A DNA stretch of 64,000 bases, taken from the NCBI RefSeq assembly GCF_000701445.1, contig NZ_JNIX01000008.1, positions 124,001-188,000 on the forward strand, read 5' to 3'. Every line of letters starts with the position of its first letter. Position 1 is the stretch's first letter. Positions 27,323 through 36,245 of this stretch are shown one piece after another. The translations under genes and the position numbers were made by a program. Source of the DNA: Brevundimonas bacteroides DSM 4726 (lineage in GTDB: Bacteria; Pseudomonadota; Alphaproteobacteria; Caulobacterales; Caulobacteraceae). A model generated the notes under the pieces. The model did not search any database and was not told the origin of the DNA. It worked only from the letters and a program-made list of their open reading frames with translations.

Positions 27323-28441
27323 ATGCAGCTGACCATCGAACGCTCCGCCCTGCTGAAGGCCCTCGGCCATGTTCAGAGCGTGGTGGAACGCCGGAACACC
27401 ATCCCGATCCTGTCCAACGTCCTGCTGTCGGCCGACCGCGACAGGCTGAGCTTCGCCGCCACCGACCTCGACATGGAAATGGTCGACGAGGCCGAGGCCA
27501 CCGTCCAGGTCGAGGGCCAGATCACGGCGCCCGCCCATACCCTTTATGAAATCGTCCGCAAGCTCCCGGACGGGGCCGAGGTGGCGCTCACCTACAACGG
27601 CGACGATCCGCGCCTGACGGTCCAGGCGGGTCGCTCCAAGTTCAACCTGCCGGTCCTGCCGGCCGGGGACTTCCCGGTCATGTCGACGGACTCCACCGGG
27701 GTGCGCTTCACCCTGATGAAGGACGATCTGGCCCGCCTGATCGACAAGACCCGCTTCGCCGTCTCGACCGAGGAGACGCGCTATTATCTGAACGGCCTCT
27801 ACCTCCACACCGTGGCCGAAGCCGGCATTCCCCTGCTCCGCGCCGTCGCCACCGACGGACACCGCCTGGCGCTCGCCGAAACCCCGGCGCCGGAAGGCGC
27901 CGCGGGCGGCCCCGGCGTCATCGTGCCGAGGAAGACCGTGGATCAGGTCCGCCGCCTGCTCGACGACGGCACGGGCCCGGTCGAGATCCAGGTCAGCCCC
28001 CAGAAGATCCGCTTCGAGTTCGGCCAGGCCAGCCTGACGTCCAAGGTCATCGACGGCGCCTTCCCCGACTACATGCGGGTGATCCCCAAGGGCAACGACA
28101 AGCAGGCCGACATCGACAACAGCCTGTTCGCCTCGGCCGTCGACCGCGTCGCCACCATCTCGGCCGAGAAGAGCCGCTCGGTGAAGCTGGCCTTCGAGCT
28201 GGACCGGGTGACCCTGACGGTGCGCAACATGGAGGCTGGCCAGGGCGTGGAGGAGCTGGAGATCGGATACTCGGAACAGCCGTTCGAGATCGGCTTCAAC
28301 GCCCGCTACCTGTTGGACGTCGCCGGCCAGATCACCGGCGAGAACGCCACCTTCATGTTCGCCGACCCGGCCAGCCCGACCCTCGTCCTCGATCCGGGCG
28401 ATCCGGGGGTGCAGTATGTGCTGATGCCGCTCAGGGTGTGA
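27323..28441 (+). CDS. dnaN: DNA polymerase III beta sliding clamp
   Basis: The 372-residue protein has the three-domain clamp organisation. It starts MQLTIERSALLKALGHVQSV, contains RNTIPILSNVLL, and ends with the characteristic YVLMPLRV that lines the cleft bound by clamp-interacting proteins. It forms the dimeric ring that tethers DNA polymerase III and recruits HdaA and repair factors. It follows dnaA by 100 bases and precedes recF after two intervening genes, a common origin-proximal style cluster. Confidence 0.96.
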   Translation: MQLTIERSALLKALGHVQSVVERRNTIPILSNVLLSADRDRLSFAATDLDMEMVDEAEATVQVEGQITAPAHTLYEIVRKLPDGAEVALTYNGDDPRLTVQAGRSKFNLPVLPAGDFPVMSTDSTGVRFTLMKDDLARLIDKTRFAVSTEETRYYLNGLYLHTVAEAGIPLLRAVATDGHRLALAETPAPEGAAGGPGVIVPRKTVDQVRRLLDDGTGPVEIQVSPQKIRFEFGQASLTSKVIDGAFPDYMRVIPKGNDKQADIDNSLFASAVDRVATISAEKSRSVKLAFELDRVTLTVRNMEAGQGVEELEIGYSEQPFEIGFNARYLLDVAGQITGENATFMFADPASPTLVLDPGDPGVQYVLMPLRV

Positions 28442-28442
28442 C

Positions 28443-29039
28443 GTGGCCAAGGCGCTCGGGCAGTTCGAGCGTGTCGAGGTCACCGACCGCGCCCAGTGGC
28501 GCTACTGGCTGAGCGCCAATCACGAACAGACCGAAAGCGTCTGGGTCGTCACCTTCAAGAAGGGCGCGTCCCAACCCCGCGTCCCTTACGACGACCTGGT
28601 CGAGGAGGCCCTGGCCTTCGGCTGGGTCGACAGCCTGCCGAGGAAGCTCGACGCCGAGCGGACCATGCTCCTGATGTCGCCCCGCAAGCCCGGCTCCAAC
28701 TGGTCGGCGGTCAACAAGGCGCGGATCGACAAGATGACCGCGGCGGGTCTGATGCATCCCGCCGGTCTCGCCAAGATCGAACAGGCCAAGGCTGATGGAT
28801 CGTGGAGCGCCCTCGACGCCGTCGACCGGCTGGAGGTCCCCGCCGACCTCGCGGCCGCCTTCGCCGAACGAACGGGATCCGCAGAGGCCTTCGCCGCCTT
28901 CCCGCCCTCCACCCGGCGCGGCATCCTGGAATGGATCGGCAACGCCAAACGACCCGAGACCCGCGCCGCCCGCATCGCCGAGACGGCGGAGAAGGCCGCG
29001 CGTGGCGAACGCGCCAATCAGTGGCGCGGGCGCGGTTGA
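28443..29039 (+). CDS. YdeI/OmpD-associated family protein
   Basis: The 198-residue protein starts at GTG 28443, one base after dnaN. Family features are the N-terminal WRYWLSANHEQTESVWV, YDDLVEEALAFGWVDS and PRKPGSNWSAVNKARI segments, with the C-terminal helical domain containing FAAFPPSTRRGILEWIGNAK. YdeI-like proteins are reported in bacteriocin or antimicrobial-peptide tolerance in enterobacteria; that function is not shown for this group. Adjacency to dnaN suggests readthrough from the dnaN transcript. Confidence 0.8.
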   Translation: MAKALGQFERVEVTDRAQWRYWLSANHEQTESVWVVTFKKGASQPRVPYDDLVEEALAFGWVDSLPRKLDAERTMLLMSPRKPGSNWSAVNKARIDKMTAAGLMHPAGLAKIEQAKADGSWSALDAVDRLEVPADLAAAFAERTGSAEAFAAFPPSTRRGILEWIGNAKRPETRAARIAETAEKAARGERANQWRGRG

Positions 29040-29042
29040 CCC

Positions 29043-30227
29043 TCAGTCCATGCGATCCAGCCGCGCGGCCCGGGTCTGGTACATCGTCTCCAGGCACCGC
29101 AGGGTCTGGCAGTCATCGCGGCGGCGCAGCCACTCCAGTTGCTCGGCCCGCAGGTCGGCGGCGTCGCGGCTGTTCAGCCCGGACTGGGCGTCGGCATAGC
29201 GACGCGACATCGCCACATCCATGCGAGACAGACGGTCGTCGCCGCAGATCGCCCGCTCGGCGGCGTTGCGGCTGCGGCGGCAGTCGAAGCTCGGCCCACC
29301 CGACGGCGGCGGCGGCGGTAGATCGGCGCGACGAGACGAGACCGGAGCGGGGTTCGTCGCGGCGGTCGAAGCGGGCCTCTGCGCCGGGATCGGCTGAACC
29401 CGTGGCGCGGGGGCATTCAAACCTCGCGTCGGCGACTCCTCGCTGTTGAGGCGCCGCGTCGCCGAAGATGGGGCAGGCGCTGCGCGCTCGGGCGAGGTCG
29501 CTCGCGCGACCTCGCCAGGCTGGGTGCGCTCGGTTGTCGGCCGCGCAGGCGCGGTGGCCGCAGCAGTTCCGGAGTCCGGCGCGCGGGCCGGCCGCCCGGG
29601 CGTCGTGTCGGCGACGGCCGGGCGCGACCCGCCCATCATCCCCGCGATCAGGTTTTCCAGAGCCGTCCGCAGTCCCGGCGACACGGACTCTGGCGGCGGC
29701 ACAACGTCGGCAGGCGCTTCGACATCGACCGGCACTTCCGGCGGAACGTAATCCGCCCTTAGCATCTCCGGAGGCGGCGGCGCGGGCGGCGGCGGCGGGG
29801 CGCCGAGCCAGTCGGCGATGCGGTCCCCTCCCCCCACCAGGGCCACGACCATGCCGGACCCGTTTCGGCCCGGCTCGATCATGTAGCGGACGGGTTCGGA
29901 CAGCTCAGAAATGCCGTCCAGCGACGCCCGCCGATGCTCGGGCACGGACCAGCGCGCGGTCCCTCCGCAGGTCGTGCGATCAGCGGTGTAGTCCACGGAC
30001 TCCAGCTGGGGCGTATCCAGAGACAAAGCGTATCCCGCATCGGCCTCTCCGCCCTTGGCGGCGATGCGGGTCAGGATGGCGTCGCGCAGGCCCGCCCGCG
30101 CCGCTGCGCTGGTGCATGCCTCCAGCCCCTGAGGACGCTTGTTGGCCATGGCGGTGCCGATGGTGGCGATGCCGCCCACGCCCGCGACCGCCACCATGGC
30201 CGCCGCCACCACAAGAAGCCTGTTCAT
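29043..30227 (-). CDS. Secreted LprI-like protein with a Pro/Ala-rich linker
   Basis: From ATG 30227 the protein has 394 residues. An N-terminal signal or anchor helix (LLVVAAAMVAVAGVGGIATI) is followed by a globular region with two cysteines and a long disordered Pro/Ala/Thr-rich stretch (about residues 145-305). The C-terminal 80 residues form an LprI/DUF1311 domain: FDCRRSRNAAERAICGDDRL, AEQLEWLRRRDDC and CLETMYQTRAARL, with four cysteines likely in two disulfides. LprI proteins inhibit lysozyme in mycobacteria. Here it is probably periplasmic or envelope-bound; inhibition is only a family-based guess. It is convergent with the YdeI-like gene. Confidence 0.75.
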   Translation of the reverse strand: MNRLLVVAAAMVAVAGVGGIATIGTAMANKRPQGLEACTSAAARAGLRDAILTRIAAKGGEADAGYALSLDTPQLESVDYTADRTTCGGTARWSVPEHRRASLDGISELSEPVRYMIEPGRNGSGMVVALVGGGDRIADWLGAPPPPPAPPPPEMLRADYVPPEVPVDVEAPADVVPPPESVSPGLRTALENLIAGMMGGSRPAVADTTPGRPARAPDSGTAAATAPARPTTERTQPGEVARATSPERAAPAPSSATRRLNSEESPTRGLNAPAPRVQPIPAQRPASTAATNPAPVSSRRADLPPPPPSGGPSFDCRRSRNAAERAICGDDRLSRMDVAMSRRYADAQSGLNSRDAADLRAEQLEWLRRRDDCQTLRCLETMYQTRAARLDRMD

Positions 30228-30373
30228 CTCGCGCGCCCCAAACGTGCGAACCGCCCCCACGGTCGGTCGAATGTGACCTTAATCCGGCAAGGGGTCCAGC
30301 GGAGCCATATGGAACCTGACGATCGCCGCGCCTTGACCTTCGACGCCGAGGCCAAGCCGGGCTATCACCGGCC

Positions 30374-31510
30374 GTGTTGATCCGTTCGCTGACCCTCACC
30401 GATTTCCGCTCCTACGCCTCCGCCCGGCTCGAAGTCGGGGCGGGGCCGGTGGTGCTGCATGGATCCAATGGAGCGGGCAAGACCAATGTGCTGGAAGCGC
30501 TGAGCCTGTTCACCCCCGGCAAGGGCCTGCGCGGCGCGACGGCGCAGGAGATGGGGCGGCGCGAACCTGGCGAAACATCCGGGCGCGCCTGGGCTGTCGC
30601 CCTGACACTGGACGATGGCGGGGGCGATACAGTGCGCCTGGGCACCGGCGTCCAGACCGCCGGGGCGTCGCGGCGGCTGGTCCGGATCGAGGGCGAGACG
30701 GCCCAGCCCGGTCGTCTGCTGGACCACCTGCGCCCCGTCTGGGCCACGCCCGAACACGACCGGCTGTTCTCCGACGCCCGGGCGGAACGGCTGAAGTTCT
30801 TCGACCGCCTGGTCTTCGCCGCCGAACCGGCCCACGCGGCGGTCGTCGCGGCCTATGAGAAGGCGCTGCGCGAGCGCTTGCGGCTGCTGATCGACGGGGC
30901 GGAAGGCCGCGAGGCCGATCCGCTCTGGCTGGACGCGCTGGAGGTCCGTCTGGGAGAGGCCGGGGCGCGAGCGGCCCTGTCGCGCGCCCGGGCGTTGGAG
31001 ACGCTTCAGGCCGGCATCGACGCCCGCTCGGACCGCCCCTTCCCCCAGGCCGACCTGGCCCTGATCGGAGAAACTGAAGGCCTCGCTCGCGGCGGGGCCG
31101 ATGGGGCGACGCTGGCGGCCGCCATCCGCGACGGAATGGCCCGGTCGCGGGGCCGCGACGCGGCAGCCGGGCGATCCCTGTTCGGACCGCATCGCGCGGA
31201 CCTGACGGCGCTCCACCGCGCCAAGAACCGGCCGGCGGCGGAGGGGTCGTCCGGCGAGCAGAAGGCTCTCGCCCTGAACCTGATCCTGGCCCAGGTGGGC
31301 CGGCTGGCCACCGGCGGCGCAGCCCCGGTCCTCCTGCTGGACGAGGCCCCTGCCCACCTCGACGCCGACCGCCGAGCGGCCCTGTTCGAGGAGATCGTGG
31401 CGTTGAACCTTCAGGCCTTCATGACCGGCACGGAGGCGATCCTGTTCGCGCCCCTGGAAAGCCGCGCCGCCTTCGTCCGCGTCGAGGCAGGGGCCCTTCA
31501 GTCCGACTGA
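30374..31510 (+). CDS. recF: DNA repair and recombination protein RecF
   Basis: The 378-residue SMC-like ATPase starts with [19 protein letters not shown] and Walker [15 protein letters not shown]. The signature segment [14 protein letters not shown] and Walker [21 protein letters not shown] are at the C-terminal lobe. RecF loads RecA onto gapped DNA with RecO and RecR. It starts at GTG 30374; a TTG follows immediately. The gene is 3 kb from dnaA, consistent with the dnaA-dnaN-recF neighbourhood, here interrupted by two unrelated genes. Confidence 0.94.
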   Translation: MLIRSLTLTDFRSYASARLEVGAGPVVLHGSNGAGKTNVLEALSLFTPGKGLRGATAQEMGRREPGETSGRAWAVALTLDDGGGDTVRLGTGVQTAGASRRLVRIEGETAQPGRLLDHLRPVWATPEHDRLFSDARAERLKFFDRLVFAAEPAHAAVVAAYEKALRERLRLLIDGAEGREADPLWLDALEVRLGEAGARAALSRARALETLQAGIDARSDRPFPQADLALIGETEGLARGGADGATLAAAIRDGMARSRGRDAAAGRSLFGPHRADLTALHRAKNRPAAEGSSGEQKALALNLILAQVGRLATGGAAPVLLLDEAPAHLDADRRAALFEEIVALNLQAFMTGTEAILFAPLESRAAFVRVEAGALQSD

Positions 31511-32161
31511 TCAGGGGGCTTCAGCCTCGCCGTCGGGGCCCCCACGTTCGCCCTCTTCAAGAGCGCCATCGCGGTCGGCATCCATGCGCTGGAAGGCTTC
31601 GCGCAGGGGGGCCAGGAACTCGTCCTCGGTGACGCGGCCATCGTTGTTGGCGTCCATGTCGCCGGGTCCGTCCGGCCCACCGAAGCGGCGGATCTCGATC
31701 CGGTGCTCGCCCGCGCCATGGGCTTCCACGTGACCGCCCGGACCGCCGCGGCGGAAAACGAAGACGTTTTCGTCGCCGCCCCGCCCGCCGAACACCATGG
31801 CACGGCCGCCCGGCCCGCCGTGATGACCGCCGGGGCCGCCGAACATCATGATACCCGGTCCGCCCTCGCGCATGTTGAACACCATCGGGCCGTGATGACC
31901 CTCGCGACCCTCGGGCATCTCGTCGGAAGACAGGCGGCTGTCATCGTTCTCGTCCAGCCGATCGAAGGCGTTGGCCAGCGGCGCGACGAACTCCTCGCGC
32001 GTGACGAAGCCGTCCTCGTCGGCGTCCAGACGGCCGGGACCGTCCGGTCCGCCAGAGGTTACGATCCGGACTTCAGACCGGGTCTCGACGCGCGGCTCTT
32101 GGTCCTGGCTCACGGGGGTGGTGGCGAGTGCGGCGATCAGGGCGATCATGGAAATCGACAT
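31511..32161 (-). CDS. Secreted EF-hand calcium-binding protein
   Basis: The 216-residue protein has a short signal-type N-terminus and four EF-hand loops arranged as two pairs: DADEDGFVTREEF and DENDDSRLSSDE near residues 46 and 70, and DANNDGRVTEDEF and DADRDGALEEGE near residues 170 and 195. Between the pairs is a Gly/His/Met-rich region (about 85-155) with many HH, HGG and MM groups that could bind transition metals. It is divergent from a two-component system 128 bases away, so that system may control it. The role is probably calcium or metal sensing or buffering in the periplasm. Confidence 0.85.
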   Translation of the reverse strand: MSISMIALIAALATTPVSQDQEPRVETRSEVRIVTSGGPDGPGRLDADEDGFVTREEFVAPLANAFDRLDENDDSRLSSDEMPEGREGHHGPMVFNMREGGPGIMMFGGPGGHHGGPGGRAMVFGGRGGDENVFVFRRGGPGGHVEAHGAGEHRIEIRRFGGPDGPGDMDANNDGRVTEDEFLAPLREAFQRMDADRDGALEEGERGGPDGEAEAP

Positions 32162-32289
32162 GGGGTCTCCTCGTCGTTGTTGGTCACGGCTCTTCGACCA
32201 CGCGTCTCTTGCGTCGATGTTTCAGGCTGGCCCCGGATTGTTTCATCGCTGAAATGACGCCGCCGTCTTTGCCGGGGCATAAGCGGGCC

Positions 32290-33000
32290 ATGACCGAGCC
32301 TTCCGCCCGCATCCTGGTCGTCGACGACGATCCCGGCATCCGCGAGGTGCTGTGCGACTACCTGGGTCAGCACGGCTATGTCGCCGTCGGCGCGGCCTCG
32401 GCCGGCGACATGGACAGGGAGCTGGCCACCCGCCCGGTCGACCTGATCGTGCTGGACCTCATGATGCCCGGCGAGGACGGCCTGTCGGTCGTGCGGCGGC
32501 TGGGCGGAACGCCGCCGGTCGTCATGCTGTCGGCGATGGGCGAGGACACCGATCGCATCGTTGGTCTGGAGCTGGGCGCCGACGACTATCTGGCCAAGCC
32601 CTGCAATCCGCGCGAGTTGCTCGCCCGGGTCCGCGCCGTGCTGCGCCGACCGCGCGAGGACGAGGCACCGGTGAGCGCGGCGCTGGACTTCGATGGCTGG
32701 CGACTGGATCTGCTGCGGCGCGAGTTACGACGGCCCGATGGGCAGGCCGTGACCCTGTCGGCCGGGGAGTTCGGCCTGCTGCGCGCCTTCGCCGAGCGGC
32801 CGGGACGAATTCTCAGCCGGGACCAGCTTCTGGAGGCCGCGCGCGGCGCCGACGCCGACGTCTTCGACCGCGCGATGGACGTGCAGATCAGCCGCCTGAG
32901 GAAGAAGCTCGACGACGGCTCGGGTCGCGAGCTGATCGCCACGGTGCGCGGCGAGGGCTATCGCTTCGACGCCCGAGTAAAGAAGGGGATGGTTCGCTGA
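32290..33000 (+). CDS. OmpR-family response regulator
   Basis: The 236-residue protein has a receiver domain with the acidic pocket DDDP (12-14), phosphoacceptor D56 in LIVLDLMMPGEDG, and Lys in DDYLAKPCNPREL. A winged-helix DNA-binding domain follows, with LSAGEFGLLRAFAERPGRIL and VFDRAMDVQISRLRKKL. The ATG at 32290 is preferred; the frame runs on upstream but without receiver-like sequence. Its stop overlaps the start of the sensor kinase (TGATG), so the two are translationally coupled. Confidence 0.94.
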   Translation: MTEPSARILVVDDDPGIREVLCDYLGQHGYVAVGAASAGDMDRELATRPVDLIVLDLMMPGEDGLSVVRRLGGTPPVVMLSAMGEDTDRIVGLELGADDYLAKPCNPRELLARVRAVLRRPREDEAPVSAALDFDGWRLDLLRRELRRPDGQAVTLSAGEFGLLRAFAERPGRILSRDQLLEAARGADADVFDRAMDVQISRLRKKLDDGSGRELIATVRGEGYRFDARVKKGMVR

Positions 33001-34544
33001 TGCGCCCGCTCGGCTCCATGTCGGTGCTGATTCAGGTCGCGCTGCTGGCCGTGTTCGCGGTCGTGGCGTCGCAGATCGTGGCCTTTGTCGTGGTCCTGAC
33101 CGCCCCGCCGCCCCGCCCGGCGGGCTTCAACGTCGCGGCCGCCGCCGAGGCGCTGGCGGGGCGTCCGGCCGAGACCGCCGATGGCCGTGACCTTGTCCGG
33201 CGTCTGTCGCGCGAGGCCCCCGAAGCGCCCGGTGTGGCCACTCCAATCGAGCGGGTCATCGCCGCCGCCATCGCCGAACGCATGGGCCTGCCTGGCGGCG
33301 ACGTCCGGGTCACCCTGGGCCACGAGGCCCCCCCCCGCACCCTCATGTTCGAGCGCGAACGACCTCCGCCGGGCGGCCCGCCGCGCGTCGAGGCGGATGC
33401 TCCGGCCGTCGTCGCCCGCTCGACCGAAAGCTTCGTCTTCACGCACCGCTCCGAAGTCTCCGACCGTCCGCCCGAGGCGATCATGGCCCAAGTAGAGGCC
33501 CTGATGGCGCGGCGACGGGCCGAAGGCGGGGCGGGGCCGTCGGACACCGTCCAAATCATCACCAGCGGCGACCGCCAGACCCGGTTCAGCGTCACCGCCG
33601 ACCGCCTGACCTTCGCGCCGTTCTCGGCGTCGGCCCGCCTGCCCGACGGCCGCTGGGCCACCGTCGAGCCGCCGCGCGGCTGGATCGATCCTTGGCAGGC
33701 GCGGCTCTTGGTGGCGCTGGGCATCACCGCCCTGATCCTGGCCCCGGTCGTCTGGCTGATGGCGCGTCGCCTGACCCGGCCGATCCGCGTCTTCGCCCAG
33801 GCCGCCGAGCGTCTCGGCGCAGACCCCGACGCCGAGCCCCTGACGCCGTCCGGGCCGTCGGAAGTCCGCACCGCCATCTCGGCCTTCAACGACATGCAGG
33901 CCTCGATCCGCCAGCACATGCGCCAGCGCACCCAGACCATCGCCGCCATCGCCCACGATCTGCGCACGCCCCTGACCCGCCTGCGGTTCCGCGCGGAACA
34001 GGCACCCGAGGCGCTGCGCGACCGCATGGCCGCCGATGTCGAGGAGATGGACGCCCTGATCGGCCAGGCCATGGCCTTCGTGCGCGGGGAACAGCAGGCC
34101 GAGCGCCGCGAGCCTCTCGACCTCGGGGTCCTGGCCGCCGACTGCGTCCAGGGTTTCGCGGAGACCGGCGCCGCGGTCCGCTTCTCCGGCGATACGGCCC
34201 TGCCTGTCCTGGGCGACCCGGCCGCCCTTCGCCGCGCCCTGACGAACCTGATCGACAACGCCCTGAAGTTCGCTGGCGACGCCGAAGTCACGACCCTTCA
34301 GAAAGGCGGCCGCGCGCTCCTGGTCGTCGCCGACCGTGGCCCCGGCCTGCTTGACGACGAACTCGAAGCGGCCTTCGAGCCCTTTCACCGTGGCGAACGC
34401 TCTCGCAACCGCCAGACGGGCGGCGCGGGTCTGGGCCTCGCCGTAGCGCGTCAGGCTGCGCGGGCGGCGGGCGGCGACGTGACCCTGGCCAACCGGCCCG
34501 GCGGCGGGCTGGAGGCCCGGCTCTCCCTGCCCCTCTCCAGCTGA
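33000..34544 (+). CDS. Sensor histidine kinase
   Basis: The 514-residue kinase has an N-terminal membrane helix, a periplasmic sensor region of about 200 residues rich in Pro/Arg, and a second helix (LLVALGITALILAPVVWLMA). A HAMP segment leads into the HisKA motif AIAHDLRTPLTRLRFRAEQ (H319 is the phosphorylated residue). The ATPase has N-box NLIDNALKFA, DRGPGLLDDELE and GGAGLGLAVARQAARAAGG. It should phosphorylate the upstream OmpR-type regulator. The signal is unknown; the nearby EF-hand protein makes a metal or envelope signal plausible. Confidence 0.94.
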   Translation: MRPLGSMSVLIQVALLAVFAVVASQIVAFVVVLTAPPPRPAGFNVAAAAEALAGRPAETADGRDLVRRLSREAPEAPGVATPIERVIAAAIAERMGLPGGDVRVTLGHEAPPRTLMFERERPPPGGPPRVEADAPAVVARSTESFVFTHRSEVSDRPPEAIMAQVEALMARRRAEGGAGPSDTVQIITSGDRQTRFSVTADRLTFAPFSASARLPDGRWATVEPPRGWIDPWQARLLVALGITALILAPVVWLMARRLTRPIRVFAQAAERLGADPDAEPLTPSGPSEVRTAISAFNDMQASIRQHMRQRTQTIAAIAHDLRTPLTRLRFRAEQAPEALRDRMAADVEEMDALIGQAMAFVRGEQQAERREPLDLGVLAADCVQGFAETGAAVRFSGDTALPVLGDPAALRRALTNLIDNALKFAGDAEVTTLQKGGRALLVVADRGPGLLDDELEAAFEPFHRGERSRNRQTGGAGLGLAVARQAARAAGGDVTLANRPGGGLEARLSLPLSS

Positions 34545-34651
34545 GCCGTTACACGGACTTTCGCCTTGTGATCGCCGCCGGGGTTGATCCGCGCGCGCGC
34601 CGGTTCCATTGAGGCGCCCAACGAAAAACCACGCTTCAGGAGACCCTGCTC

Positions 34652-35659
34652 ATGACCGTCCGCGTCGCCATCAACGGCTTTGGCCGCATCGGCCGCCTCG
34701 TGCTCCGTTCGATCGTCGAGCACGGCCGCCGCGACATCGAGGTGGTGGCGATCAACGACCTGGGTCCGGTGGCCACCAACGCCCACCTGCTGCGCTACGA
34801 TTCGGTCCACGGCCGCTTCCCCGGCACGGTCGAGGCGGGCGACGACTGGATCGACGTCGGCCTGGGCAAGATCAAGGTGACGGCCGAGCGCGATCCGGCG
34901 AACCTGCCGCACAAGGACCTGAACGTCGACATCGCGTTCGAATGCACCGGCATCTTCACCGCGCGCGACAAGGCCGAGGCGCACTTGAAGGCCGGCGCCA
35001 AGCGCGTCCTCATCTCGGCGCCCGGCGACAACGCCGACAAGACCATCGTCTACAAGGTCAACCACGACACCCTGACCGCCGACGACATCATCGTCTCCAA
35101 CGGCAGCTGCACCACCAATGCGCTCGCCCCCGTCGCCAAGGTGCTGAACGACCTGTTCGGCATCGAGCGCGGCTACATGACCACGATCCACGCCTACACC
35201 GGCGACCAGCCGACGCTGGATACGATGCACAAGGACCTCTACCGCGCCCGCGCGGCGGGCCTGTCGATGATCCCGACCTCGACCGGCGCGGCCAAGGCGC
35301 TGGGTCTCGTGCTGCCGGAGCTGAAGGGGAAGCTGGACGGGTCGTCGATCCGCGTCCCGACGCCCAACGTCTCGGTCGTCGACCTGAAGGTCGTCGCCGG
35401 CCGCGAAGTGACCGTGGACGAGATCAACGCCGCGCTCCAGGCCGCCGCCGACGGTCCGATGAAGGGCGTCCTGGCCACCACGAACGACCCGGTCGTGTCG
35501 ATGGACCTCAACCACATCGCCGCCTCGTCCACGGCGGCGCTCCCCCAGACCCAGGTCGTCGACGGCAAGCTGGCCCGCGTGCTCAGCTGGTACGACAACG
35601 AATGGGGTTTCGCGACCCGGATGAGCGACACGGCCCTGGCGATGGCGAAGTTGATGTGA
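34652..35659 (+). CDS. gap: Glyceraldehyde-3-phosphate dehydrogenase
   Basis: The 335-residue enzyme starts with the Rossmann motif VRVAINGFGRIGRLVLRS. The catalytic cysteine is in SNGSCTTNALAPVAKV and the His general base in the ALGLVLPELKGKLDGSSIRV region neighbourhood; the C-terminal segment SWYDNEWGFATRM is diagnostic. It interconverts glyceraldehyde-3-phosphate and 1,3-bisphosphoglycerate in the Entner-Doudoroff/gluconeogenic trunk. AINDLGPVATN at the end of strand 2 suggests NAD or mixed cofactor use, which the sequence cannot settle. A ribosome site (CAGGAG) precedes ATG 34652. It heads a glycolytic gene cluster. Confidence 0.96.
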   Translation: MTVRVAINGFGRIGRLVLRSIVEHGRRDIEVVAINDLGPVATNAHLLRYDSVHGRFPGTVEAGDDWIDVGLGKIKVTAERDPANLPHKDLNVDIAFECTGIFTARDKAEAHLKAGAKRVLISAPGDNADKTIVYKVNHDTLTADDIIVSNGSCTTNALAPVAKVLNDLFGIERGYMTTIHAYTGDQPTLDTMHKDLYRARAAGLSMIPTSTGAAKALGLVLPELKGKLDGSSIRVPTPNVSVVDLKVVAGREVTVDEINAALQAAADGPMKGVLATTNDPVVSMDLNHIAASSTAALPQTQVVDGKLARVLSWYDNEWGFATRMSDTALAMAKLM

Positions 35660-35667
35660 GGGAGAAC

Positions 35668-36084
35668 ATGGCGATCAAGACGAGCGGCATGACGCCGCTT
35701 CTGCAGGTCTATGACATGCCGGAGGCGGTGGCCTTCTACCGTGATGTCCTGGGCTTCGACGTCGTCTCCGCCTCGCCTGAGGTCGATACGCCCGAAGGTC
35801 GCTTTTCTCACTGGATGTGGCTGCGCCTAGGTTCGGCGGACCTAATGTTGAACACGGCATACGACGAAGGCCAGCGTCCCGCGGAGCGGGTCGAAGACCA
35901 GCAGCGCTGGCATCGGGACACCTGTAACTACTTCGGCTGCGACGATGTGGATGCCGTGTATAAGGATCTGTCGACCAAACTGCCTGACCTTCATCCTCCT
36001 AGGGACGCTCCCTACGGAATGCGGCAGTTGTCATTCTCCGATCCGGACGGCTACGGCGTCTGCTTCCAGGCGCCGATTGGCTGA
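35668..36084 (+). CDS. VOC (glyoxalase/bleomycin-resistance) family protein
   Basis: The 138-residue single-domain protein has the beta-alpha-beta-beta-beta pattern of the VOC superfamily: TPLLQVYDMPEAVAFYRDVL at the start, LGSADLMLNTAYD in the middle, and GMRQLSFSDPDGYGVCFQAP at the end. The conserved DPDG and Gly-rich turns are present; metal-ligand positions are partly kept (H in FSHWMW, E missing). The ligand cannot be told. It starts 8 bases after gap with GGGAG before it, so it is part of the gap transcript and interrupts the gap-pgk order. Confidence 0.85.
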   Translation: MAIKTSGMTPLLQVYDMPEAVAFYRDVLGFDVVSASPEVDTPEGRFSHWMWLRLGSADLMLNTAYDEGQRPAERVEDQQRWHRDTCNYFGCDDVDAVYKDLSTKLPDLHPPRDAPYGMRQLSFSDPDGYGVCFQAPIG

Positions 36085-36190
36085 TGACAGTTGATCAGCA
36101 TCTTCCGCTCATCAACGCGAAGTCGGGGACCTAATCCTTTGGACGATGGCCGCCCTACGTTTCGCACCGCTCATGATTCCGGCTTCCGTG

Positions 36191-36225
36191 CCCCACGAGA
36201 GCCCTGGGTCCCCACTCTCGCGGGG
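36191..36225. repeat. Palindromic intergenic repeat upstream of pgk
   Basis: CCCCACGAGAG (36191-36201) pairs with CTCTCGCGGGG (36215-36225) with one mismatch. The GGGTCCCC..GCGGGGATGAG style is typical of dispersed palindromic repeats in alphaproteobacteria. It ends 7 bases before the pgk ribosome site (GGAGGAG). Confidence 0.5.
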
Positions 36226-36245
36226 ATGAGCGGAGGAGAGATATC

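Noticed and set aside
32958..34388. A 476-codon open frame opposite the histidine kinase
   Set aside because: Gly/Arg/Asp-rich shadow; the kinase on the plus strand has all its motifs.
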